A program made the position numbers and the translations under genes. 64,000 nucleotides of DNA from assembly GCA_013076295.1 (NCBI GenBank), contig RQOL01000024.1, positions 3,177,158-3,241,157 on the forward strand, in the 5' to 3' direction. The notes below the pieces were generated by a model that saw only the letters and a list, made by a program, of their open reading frames with translations, searched no databases and had not been told where the DNA came from. Each line of letters starts with the position of its first letter. Position 1 is the stretch's first letter. Positions 23,069-33,330 of this stretch are shown here, one piece after another. Source of the stretch: Sanderia malayensis (Eukaryota; Cnidaria; Scyphozoa; Semaeostomeae; Pelagiidae).

Positions 23069-23989
23069 ATGGCAGAACAAGCATGTCCTCGCTGCAAAAC
23101 AACTTCTTATAGAAACCCGAATTTGAAGCTCCTGGTCAATGTCTGCGGACATAAACTTTGCCAGACATGTGTAGACGTTTTGTTCACCCGTCCATCAGCG
23201 GCTTGTCCCGAGTGCAACACTCCATTGCGAAGGAGTGACTTCAGAATCCAACAGTTTGAAGATGCATTTGTTGAAAGGGAAGTCGATGTTCGTAAGAGAA
23301 TCATAAAAATTTTCAATAAAAGAGAAACGGATTTTGCTGAATTCCAAGATCCTCTACGACACTACAATGATTACCTGGAGGAAATAGAAACGATAATATT
23401 CAATTTAGCGAATAAAGTTGATGTCGAAGAGACTAAGAGAAAAGTTGAGAAGTACAAGAAGGAAAATGAGGCAGCGATACGCAAGATAAATGCAAAACTA
23501 CTCCAAGAGGATGAAAAAGTGAAATTTCAGCTTGCTGTCGAAACGAAAGAAGCTGAAGAACGTCGAAAAATGTTGCTGCAGGAAGAGCAAGAGCAGAAGA
23601 AAGCAAAATGCAAAGAGAAAGATGCATTAATAGATGATTTGATTCACGCGAACGCTTCAGCAGATGAGGTTCTAGCAAGACATCATGTCACAACGCAGAG
23701 ACAGCAGAAGGAAGCTGAGGAGAAGAAATCAATGTTCTTTACTGGGAAATCAAAATCAATAAACACAAACCTGAAACAGATGCCTGTTGTCAATGCTCCA
23801 TTGTATAAATACAAAGCGTTGGTTTACGATTCAAAAGGACCAGAGCCACCTGGCCTTGAAGACATTTGTGCCACAGGGTATTTGGACCATATTCGCCCCG
23901 CAACTGCGGCTGAAAAAGCTGCAGGTTACACTGAAATAATGGCTTGTGATAGGGCACTGAAAGAAGCTTTCAATGGGCTGTTTCTGTAA
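23069..23989 (+). CDS. MNAT1: CDK-activating kinase assembly factor MAT1 (MNAT1)
   Basis: The assembly subunit of the CDK7-cyclin H complex, part of TFIIH. A single exon encodes 306 residues. The N-terminal C3HC4 RING has Cys6, Cys9, Cys26, His28, Cys31, Cys34, Cys46 and Cys49. A central coiled coil (about 110-210) contains YNDYLEEIETIIFNLANKVD. The C-terminal hydrophobic CDK7/cyclin H-binding segment ends CDRALKEAFNGLFL. I chose the second ATG (MAEQACPRC) because it matches the usual family start; an upstream in-frame ATG at 23048 would add seven residues. It is intronless, whereas the vertebrate gene has many introns. Confidence 0.96.
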   Translation: MAEQACPRCKTTSYRNPNLKLLVNVCGHKLCQTCVDVLFTRPSAACPECNTPLRRSDFRIQQFEDAFVEREVDVRKRIIKIFNKRETDFAEFQDPLRHYNDYLEEIETIIFNLANKVDVEETKRKVEKYKKENEAAIRKINAKLLQEDEKVKFQLAVETKEAEERRKMLLQEEQEQKKAKCKEKDALIDDLIHANASADEVLARHHVTTQRQQKEAEEKKSMFFTGKSKSINTNLKQMPVVNAPLYKYKALVYDSKGPEPPGLEDICATGYLDHIRPATAAEKAAGYTEIMACDRALKEAFNGLFL

Positions 23990-24393
23990 ATGATAAACTT
24001 AATAAGATATTATTTATTTTGAATACTGGAAAAATGTATGAACATTGGAAATATATTGGTCATTTTGTTGTTATTCGTAATGAAAAACGAGAATAAACAA
24101 AATGTCTTGTTCTTTGAAGTCTTCTGCAAAAATAATTCATGATAATTTTTAAAACATTTTTTTATCTTAAATAACTTTGGATATTAACAATGCATAAACT
24201 TTATTTTCCTTTTGAGACTTTAGTTATTTTACATTTTTTAAAATATATCTTATTCTAAATCAACTCACGCAATTTACAGATTAATACGAAATTATTTTCC
24301 AACAACGTTTTAACATTTTTACATCTATAACCCAATAACAAATCTATAACCGAAATAATTTAAATTTTTACAGCTAATTAACTTATAAACGAT

Positions 24394-24739
24394 ATAGTGA
24401 AACCTCCATTAACCAAAACCTCAGTACAAGGGGCACTCCAAACAACGGAGGAATACTTGCGTCCGGAATATTAACGTGCTCATTTCTTTGCAAAAGATAT
24501 ACCTATATTTAATGGACACAACGGATAATTTTTCCTGCCCAGCTCAAACGAGAAATTTTCATTAAAAAACTCTTTTATAACGGAGTGTTTCGTTTCAAAT
24601 AACACGGTCAAAACTGAAATAGCATTGAACCAAATTTCATTCCCCCTTCGACGTTCACTGTGACAGAACATGTTTTAAATCGAAAAACCTCTAGTAACCC
24701 CCACATTCCCCACTAGAGTCCGTAATATGGGGGTTTCAC
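24394..24739. repeat. Inverted-repeat element of about 345 bp (gtgaaacctcc ends)
   Basis: The left end reads agtgaaacctccattaacc and the right end gtaatatgggggtttcacc, giving imperfect terminal inverted repeats. No coding capacity is supported. It lies between the tail-to-tail genes MNAT1 and CEP85, just beyond the CEP85 stop. Confidence 0.5.
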
Positions 24740-24773
24740 CAGGATAATTTTTAAGTAACTATTACCAAACATA

Positions 24774-27700
24774 TCATTGTGTAACGCAATTATTACCAAC
24801 TTCTTCTGCGTATTTATCAGAAACAAACGTTCTAAGTTTATCAATTTCACCCCTGAGCTCTCTGATTTTCTTCAACTTTATTCTCCCAAATTCAATGCTA
24901 AAAGGATTGCCTATAACATCTTCTGAGTCTTCGGCAACTTCAATATCCTGCTGACCTTCAATACATCAAACAAATTAAAATATCTCAGAAATCGTTACAA
25001 AATTCCTTGTGCTTTTAAATCAACCTCAAACATCGGGAATTTCCTATCCCTGAACAATAAACTAACAAACATGGCCAACATGTCTTATTTCGCCGAGGGT
25101 CCTCAGGTCTTCAAGTCGAGGTCATAAGCTTAAGACTCCATCAATTGACTTAAAAATTAATCCTCAAACCCTAACTTAAGACCTAGCTAACCCTCAAGCC
25201 TTGACTTAAGACATAACCCTTAAGCTTTGACCTAAAGTTTAACCCTCAAACTTTGACTTAAGGAAAACCTCAAGCTTTGACTTAACGTTAACCCTCAAAC
25301 ATTGACCTAAGGTTAACCCTCAAGCTTTGACTTAAAGTTAACCCTCAACCTTTGACTTAAGGTTTAACCCTCAAGCCCTCAAGCTTTGACTTTAGGTTCA
25401 ACCTTCGAGTCTTGACTTAAACCTTGACCTTCAAACCTTGAGACTTTACCCTCAAGCCACAAGCTTTTAATTTAACCTTTCTCTAAGACCGGACCGAGTA
25501 AAGATAACTTACCTTTGATGCCAAGTAAAGCAGACATGTTTGGGTCTTTTCCTTCGGCAGTCTCTGAGCAAAGCTGTATCAAGTACTTGATTTCTGCCAC
25601 GCATACATTCAACTTAAATGAGAAAAATAAGAGTGTCAAATCGGCAAACATAGCAGAGAATCATGGCGGAGCCGCTGAAATCCATTGAAGGTTTTGTTTG
25701 CCCATTGAGGGCTGGTCTCTCACACCAGCGCGTCAAACATGCTGTACTGCCACCACAACATATTGACCGGGCCAGTGACTAGGTGGAACTCGAACCCACG
25801 ACCTTGTGCCTCTCACGCAGATGCCCTACCATTGGGCTATCCAGTCACACTGATACATAGGTAAGAAGTTCTAGTCTATAGAAGTTGTGAAGATGTGACG
25901 TCTCAGCCCAAAACGTGAGCTGACCTGCGCAGTGCAAAAGTTCTGGACATTGCGCTGGAGCATACATGATGTAATGCTATTAAAAGTTGCTTCTGTCCTT
26001 CGACGTGGTTTGAAAGTAAACTTACTACATAAAGACGGGGAGGGGGCGATTGCAAAGGAACGTTAAACTGACCTCTTTGTGAACCTGAATATGAACTTGT
26101 TGTACCTCCTTGCATGTTAAACGATCAAGCTACGAAAAAAAGACCATTAAAATCGCAAACCATGAAATCACAATCATGTAATCGTAATCATAATCATGTA
26201 AACATAACTATGTAACCATAATTTCCACGGTTAATCACCATGAGCATTAATTAGCATACCTATATACTCTCTGTACCGATACGTACCTCTGATAATATAT
26301 CCTTCAATGCCAGGTTTTCGCTCATCAAATCCTGATTCTTTGTTGCGACCTAAAGAAAATTACAAATCTGATACACTAGACAATACGTCACTACACTAAC
26401 ACGGAGCCACAACAACCTTCTATCATGCCCCAGTGGAAATATTATCCCTTCACTTTTACTAACAAGCTAATTGACACACAAAACAATACTTGTTTCCATG
26501 ATAATGTACATTTAACTGCACGGAAGCTTTAAACCCTCTCGCCTCGTTCTCGCCCCCTCTCTCTCTCGCCTCGCTCTGATGTCAAACAAGCTCAAATCCT
26601 GCAAAGAACGACGTTGTTAGCAAGCAATCCTTGAACAAACCTGTTTCACAGATGTCCTCAACTCCTCAAGATTCGAATCCTTTGTCTCTATATCCCTTCG
26701 TAGAGTGTTAATGGTATCCTAGAACATTATAAGAAAATCAAGAAATCAATTAATCAAGCATGTGAATCAAACAATCATTAATCACAACCTTTAAAGTAAT
26801 CAAATACATCCTTTGTGCTCATGCTCTCCACACCAAAAACATAATGCATCTTGGTCTAATTTCAACAAATGCTGCATCAATAACATATACAATATTATTA
26901 TATTATTATATTATATATTATTATATATATTATCACAGTCATCGTTATAATAACCCACCTCTTCTTGTCCCAAGCGTTCCTCCAATGCTTTGGTTGCATT
27001 CTGACTTTGCTGATGCAGTAACTTCATTTTCTTGTGCTTCTGTTCCAAGAGCTGCAAAAAGCATTTCAAAATAAGATATGTGCTATATTATAGACTACAT
27101 CCTGCTAGCATACAGTAAGCACCCGCATATAAGAACCAGTGGGTTAAGAACCTTCCATGCTGAAATCCCTGCCCAAGACAATAGAAGAGACAATAAACTA
27201 TTGTATTTGAACAATAGGTCGGATGCAGAATTCACAGGTTCTTATAGGGTGTTTACTGTACGTGAAAGAAGGTTAAGAACTTCTCAGCAGCTACATGTAG
27301 GACAAATGAAGCTTGTTTAACCTTTTTAATCCTCTCACAATCTGCTTTGAGTCTCTCGCTTTCCCATTTGACTTCGTCGTATTCTTCAAGAGTTACTGGT
27401 CCATCTTTCTCTCGTTCCTTGTACCGGTCTATTATGCCACTTAGTCTGAGGAAACAGGGACAAAACAATGAAGATGACTTGAACCAGAGGAGAAGCAAGG
27501 GAGGATGAGAAAACAGAGTAAAATAACAAAAAAGATGGATAAAAAAGGGTATGAGACAAGGAAGAAAAAGGCGAGAGAGTAAAAAAATAAGATATGGAAA
27601 AGTACATGAAGAGAATGAGAAGAAAATATAACATACAGAAGAAGAAGAAGCAACGTAAATAAAGAGTAGAAGAAGAAATAAATTGGGCTAAAGACGAACC

Positions 27701-30700
27701 TTTGACTACTCTTTATGATTTCTTCCTTCGATGCTCGTTCTTCTTGCAGAAGTTTTTCCTGGAAAACAGTAAAAAAGAACAACGTTAAAGCATTTGAAGA
27801 CATGGGCACAGGTAAAATTGATGTTGATGGTTGTTGAAGCGAGTCCGAATCGTTTAAATAAAATCACCAAGACGACAATGTCACAAGCATCACAAGGGAA
27901 AAGGAATCGGGGCCGGCCTAAGGAAACCTGTGGGAAAACAGCGGAGAGGGAGAGTAGGAAACTGGGGTTTGAGAGTTGGGAGCATGCTGGCATTGCAGCA
28001 AGCAAATCGTTTACTTACTTTTTCTTTAACTTTGTCTTTGGACTCTTTCAGTAACTTTTCCAAATGCTCGATGCCTTCCTCTAGTTTCAGCTTCTCTGAC
28101 TTCATATCTTTAACGTGGCAAATAAAGTTAAGAGAAGATAAACAGTGCGGGTGTATGAGGTGGGCAATAGTAGATGAAGTGTATATGGAAATACCTGGAA
28201 ATAGTAGGAGTATAGCTCGATTTGTGAAGCAGTAAGAGAATAAAACGAAGAAGAAAGACTGGAAAAAGAAATGACGTGTCTACTTGAAATTAAACAGCAA
28301 AAAAACCTAAATAATCTTGACAGATAAAAATTAGTAGACGCAAAGAAACAGATATTTTGTTAAAAAGGATATTTGCTGAAGACTTTTCTTATGCTCCTCT
28401 GCTGTGGGAAGATCTTGTAAGTACTGCTGAAGGCTTTGAGCCTTTCGTCTGAAATAAATTAAGTCATCATATAGTCACACGTTCCACGCCCTTTAAATCC
28501 GTGTAAAAGAGCCCTGTTGGCAAGTCATGTATCGATGAGTATTAATCCTGGCTTTGTGGTACCTTTCTTTCTTCAGATCATCTTGCAAAGCATCCAATGA
28601 CTTCTTCAGATTCTTATCAGTGACATCACGTTCTTCAATCTACGAATAAAAGCAGTGCCTAGAGTGTAGAATATTCCGCGGGCAATAGGAGATAATACAA
28701 GTACAAATAGTTAAGAGACATTGCAAGGAAGTGCAAGGTACAGTATTAATATCAGAGCATTAAAGAAGCAATTTTATACCCTACTTTTGAAAATACCATT
28801 GTTATAACACACATAGCATAAATAAAATAAACATATATATATGTTATATGTTAGTAGAAGCACAGAAAAAAACTAAAGTAAATTGGAATTCATTTATGAC
28901 GAGTCCTCTAGCAAGAAATTCAGAGTTAGAACAACTTATTTCCATTTTCTGTATTTTAACTATTAACGCTTTGTATTTTGAGCATCGAGCACTTTATACT
29001 GTTGTAGACAGCAGATGTGTGATATATGTCATACATGTTATGTGTATCACAACAATTGTAGTTAAAAATGAGTTTACCAAAATATAATCCCTCGTACAGC
29101 AAACGGGGTAGTTTGAAGACACAGAACAGACGCTAAACATTAGTAGAAAGAAAATTTTGTACCTTTCGTGTCAATTCGGAAATCTCCTTCGCTTGTCCCC
29201 TCCCCACATCTTTGAAACCCTTCTCCAACTTTTGCAGCTCGTATTCAGTTTCTCTACAATGGAAAATTGGCATCATCAAGGTAAATTAATTCATTTGATG
29301 AGCCAACGATCAAAGCAATACCACCAACATCAGATGAATTTCAAGCAGCAGAAAATATTTGGTCGATGGTCGTTGGTCGCTTGCTGTATTTCTGCCCCAC
29401 AGACATGGGAGAAAGCCAATCCAAGCAGAAGGACTGTCCAACGATAAACTAACATTGGTCGTCAAAGAGACCAAGCTCATAGAGTTCTAAGAACTTTAAT
29501 GGTCTCATAGCTGCGGTTGATATCTGCCAATGCTGAATACCTGCCTTCGAGGCTGCAATATTGTAGATAACTGAACTACGTAGCTCGTGTGGACTGAGGA
29601 AATTCATATTAATCATCCCCATAACAAACCTACCGCAATTCAATCCTGTACTTCATTTCGCATACAGTAAAAACCCGCATATAAGAACCTCTACATTTTG
29701 CATCCAACCTATTGTTCAAGCACAATAGGCTATCGTTTCTTCTATTATTTTGAGCAGAAACATGAGCCTGAGGAACTTGTATGGGGGATTTGACTGTGGA
29801 TTTCAAGAGCAATTATGCATGAAGTATGCAAAAGGATGTGTTGAAGTGGAATGGTGGAGTGGAATGGTGAAATCGGGGAATGAAAGAACCAAATGAAAAG
29901 ACCAAGGTCATGGAATAAAATGGCGATGGAATAGAATAGTCATGGAATGAAATGGCGATGGAATAGAATGGTCATGGAATGAAATTGCGATGGAATAGAA
30001 TGGTCATGGAATGAAATGGCGATGGAATAGAATGGTCATGGAATGAAATGGAATGACGATGAAGATAAAGAATGGTCTTGAATAAAACGTGGAATGATGG
30101 AGTAGACGTGGAAACATTACATTTCAACCAGTAACTCTGCCAATAGACACCAATAAACGCAGTAAAATATCATCACTTCATTCATCTTACCCTAGCGTCT
30201 TCTGCAACTTCTCGATCTCATCTTGTTTGGCTGCGCTGATCTGTTGCAGTTGCGCCTTGAGTTGGGCAATTTGACACTGCGATTGCTTCTTGTCCAGTTC
30301 GTGTTTCTGTTCCTCCTTCCTTTGTGACGTCAAGATGTAGGTATTCTGACTAAATCTGTCTTCGATTTCATTGATATGCCTCTGCATCTGTTCGATCGTT
30401 TGCTTCTGTCTGCGTGATAAAAAGAGGTAAGGTGAGTTGCGTGTGCTGGAGACCCGAAGCTGTGTTTTAGGGTGGGAGAAATAAAGACCCAAAAATATCG
30501 TTGTCGTTGTCGTTATCGTTGTCGTCGTTATCGTTATCGATGTCGTTGTCATTCCAAGATTTTTTCTCGTTAACAGACAGAGCTACGCTAAAAACTTGGA
30601 CGCCATTGGTCACGAATGTCAGCTATATTATTATTATTATCAAAATTTATGCAGGGTTTTTCCACATATATTTTCATTTGAAATTTGTTCGAGATGGCAA

Positions 30701-33146
30701 ATGTCGAAATAGCAAATTGAATATGACAAAAATAATCACTTCCTCACCCACCTTTCAATTATGATATCTTTCTGTCGAATCAAGTCATCTTTGGCGTTCA
30801 TCACGTGGTCCCATTTCCCAGCAACAACATTGCTTTGCGAGCTGCTTTTCCTGTATACCTGAGAATTTCCATTGGTTGATGTATTTGACGGTTGCTGCGA
30901 GGCAAGCTGCGGAGGAGGCTGCGAGCTGTAATACTGAGCATTGCTCTTGCTGCCCCTGTGGCATTGCATGCCTTGGTATGTGGCAGTTGAAGAATACTGA
31001 TACTTTGCATCAAAGTCTGCATATGTTGGACCAATACTCTGTTTGGTAGTTGCTGCAATTCCCACAGATTCAACGCTGTTGTTTTCATAGAGAATCGTCC
31101 CTTTGGATAGCTGTGGGGCTTGGATGCTGTACTGTGTCACCCCGCTACTGTATGGGGTATCTTCTCTGCCGATTGAAGTCTTAGATTGGAGCTGGGGATA
31201 CAGTTCTGGTACTTGAGATCTGCATTCATGGCTGATTTCAGAGTTTGACTGCTGCATCTGAAAATCTGATTTGGGCAGGTCTGGTCTTTTATTGTTCTTC
31301 AACGTGGCCCATAACACCTTGTTTGAACCTAATGACGATCCAAAAGTTAATAAAAAGACAATGAAACGCAACTGTAACTAAAGTGGTTGGCTAGACTTGA
31401 AACATAGCAAGAACTAGTTTCAAGACATGCAAACTACACTAGCTGTGTTTCAGCAAGAAAAAAGACAGATTGGAGATCCTTCATTAATGTCCCTATCAGA
31501 ACCTTGATAGCAAACACCAGATTGTTTAATCTGTTCCTTTGATCCAATATCACCACTGTAAGCAGAGCTATATTTCTCGTTGACTTGAACGACTGACTTT
31601 GGGGCAACATCAACTCGGCCTGTTGCATCTCTTGTGGAATAAGCTTGGCTTTGCAATATGGATTCATTTGAAGAGCTGTCAATGGCGTGTTCCTTTGACT
31701 GCATAGCCAAGCCAGATGTGTGATCTGAAGACAAAAGTATCCAGCTTTTTAACAAGAATTTTAAATAAACACCATAACAGCTAGTACATTTTATACACCA
31801 TTACAAATTACTTTTATAAGATTTTTATATGGGGTATCAAGGACATTAATCACCCCCAACTTAAGAGCACTGTTGCTGTGATATTTTAGGGCACTTTTTT
31901 CAGTAAGTATAGGGTAAGGGTAAGGGATCACCACACCCCCTACCGATTGTCATTTGTGACTTGGCCTGATAAGGTGCTTGGCATCTTTTATAAGTCTTCT
32001 CCTAAATGTCAAAATGATCATGCTGACATACCAGATTTGGTTCCGGATTTTATCATGCCCCTTTTTATCATTTCCAACGGATCATTCAGCGATGGGGAGC
32101 TCCTTGTTGATGCGGGACGGGGAGTCCCCCAGTCGGAAAACTGCTTTCCATGAAACATACCTGAAACAAATGAGAAATGAAAATCAACTAAAGTTGTTCA
32201 ATTCAAATCCAATTATTGCTATAAGTAAAAATTGAGAGACATACTTTCAACTTATTATCTACAGAGCTCCCTAAGCCTTGGGGAGCTTAAAATAGTGAAA
32301 CAAGAAGTCAATTTCTCAGGAATGCAAATAATATTGGCCTAGCAAGGTTTTTGGTTCTGATGAAATGTTCCTCTCAATAATTTTAGCGGGAAAATGGCCT
32401 AGCCAGAACTGGAGCTCCCTGACTTAAAACATGCTAATAGACGAATAAAGTATGGAGTGATATGGTGTAATAACTTACCAAAACTCTGCTCAAAATAAAT
32501 AATTATACCTTTTGTTCCACAATGAAGATATCACGCCATGGTAATTTGCGTTGTTGTTTGAACAGACCCGCGATTTTTTTCAATCTCAATCTATGACCTC
32601 CAAGTGAGATTGAATTGCATTGCTTAAACATCACCAAGGCACAAATGACAGTGGAAAAAAGTTCTGGGACACTTTCGACTCATCCCTTCTCCCTCAAACA
32701 ATGCTGCCTCCAGAGACAATCTGATACGATATCAACAAATTTCTTTTGCACAATGACCACTAGGGTTTGTTTGAGATAACAACATTGTTTTAGAGGCAGA
32801 GTAGGAGGTTGAATAAAGCCCAGGTTTGATGATCGGTCTTTTGGTATTTTCACGAGTACACCAAGGACTTTTGTTTACCATTGAAGCATTGGTGGTCAGT
32901 ATTTTGTTCGTCTAAGCCACATGTCTATGGGTGCTGCATGGCACTCTATGCCTGTTGTGGAAAGTCCATAACTCCCAACTTTAAACTAACCACCGATATC
33001 AAAACAACATGCATTGCATAAAGATATGGACACAAATAGACAGATAAAACGTTCATAAAAATGTCTAATAATATAAACAAAAAACACTTACACTGAAATG
33101 CAAAACTGTTATCAAGAAATATAATCCTAGCTGGCTTCGAAGACAT
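24774..33146 (-). CDS. CEP85: Centrosomal protein CEP85 / CEP85L homologue
   Basis: A centriolar-satellite protein; human CEP85 restrains NEK2 and supports STIL/PLK4-dependent centriole assembly. Exons 5' to 3': 33146-33092 (less certain), 32160-32032, 31724-31503, 31328-30752, 30409-30191, 29253-29163, 28639-28563, 28448-28373, 28114-28019, 27758-27700, 27445-27322, 27051-26959, 26718-26641, 26349-26287, 26129-26106, 25612-25513 and 24955-24774. They sum to 754 residues, all in phase. Recognition: LIRQKDIIIERQKQ before the coiled coil, LQQYLQDLPT, RDIETKDSNLEELRTSVKQ, NMSALLGIKG, and the very conserved C-terminus with IDKLRTFVSDKYAEE and final CVTQ. If the first exon is wrong, the ATG at 32158 gives 735 residues. 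The intron 28372-28115 is of AT-AC type. Confidence 0.93.
25140..25480. repeat. Minisatellite, unit about 27 bp (aaccctcaagctttgactta)
   Basis: About a dozen imperfect copies of a unit containing aaccctcaagctttgactta with a ggtt-type spacer. It lies in a CEP85 intron, upstream of the exon at 25513-25612. Not coding. Confidence 0.85.
25774..25848 (-). repeat. tRNA-derived SINE-like sequence (or degenerate tRNA)
   Basis: On the minus strand it has A-box TAGCCCAATGG and B-box GGTTCGAGTTCC, a T-arm that pairs, and a terminal stem TGACTGG/CTAGTCA of seven pairs. The anticodon loop reads GTGAGAG. The anticodon stem has a mismatch and there is no long variable arm, as a Leu tRNA would need, so a SINE head or pseudo-tRNA is more likely than a working gene. 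Confidence 0.45.
27115..27258. repeat. MITE with GCATATAAGAACC termini, copy 3
   Basis: The left end reads cacccgcatataagaacc and the right, diverged end ggttcttatagggtgttta. The interior has attgtatttgaacaatagg. It lies in a CEP85 intron. Confidence 0.75.
28115..28372 (-). other. AT-AC (U12-type) intron in CEP85
   Basis: Read on the minus strand, the upstream exon ends in CAGCAA and the intron begins ATATCCTTT, the exact consensus of a U12-type donor. A branch-site-like TCTCTTAAC lies about 13 bases before the 3' end, which is AC (gccac). The next exon starts GTTAAAG. Only these borders keep both exons in frame (76 and 96 bases). They restore the family sequence LPTxEEHKK..QQ/VKD, similar to the human CEP85 region with QQLKD. 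No GT-AG alternative gives a good match. Confidence 0.85.
29666..29804. repeat. MITE with GCATATAAGAACC termini, copy 4
   Basis: The left end aaaacccgcatataagaacc is intact and the right end (aacttgtatgggggattt) is decayed. The interior attgttcaagcacaataggc matches the other copies. It lies in a CEP85 intron. Confidence 0.75.
29850..30110. repeat. ggaatg-rich minisatellite, unit about 32 bp
   Basis: Tandem copies of tggcgatggaatagaatggt plus catggaatgaaa, with near-identical units between 29930 and 30050 and decayed flanks. It lies in a CEP85 intron. Confidence 0.85.
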
Positions 33147-33330
33147 TCAATGAAGACAGAAAAGAACGCCTCAAAATAAAATATTAGCCTCTTAGTTTTA
33201 CATATTTAATAACAAAGTTCAATACATATGTAATGTAATAATGTAGTTCCCAATGTACGTTTAAAAATCAGTTTCAAGCTGTCTTGTAGTACAATTTTGT
33301 CCATGTATAATTTAAAAGGGTTCGTTGGAT

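Noticed and set aside
25774..25848. Functional tRNA-Leu (GAG)
   Set aside because: The anticodon stem is mismatched and the long variable arm of a Leu tRNA is missing.
26844..27074. Short plus-strand frames near the CEP85 exon at 26959
   Set aside because: Antisense to a phase-consistent CEP85 exon and low-complexity ttatta sequence.
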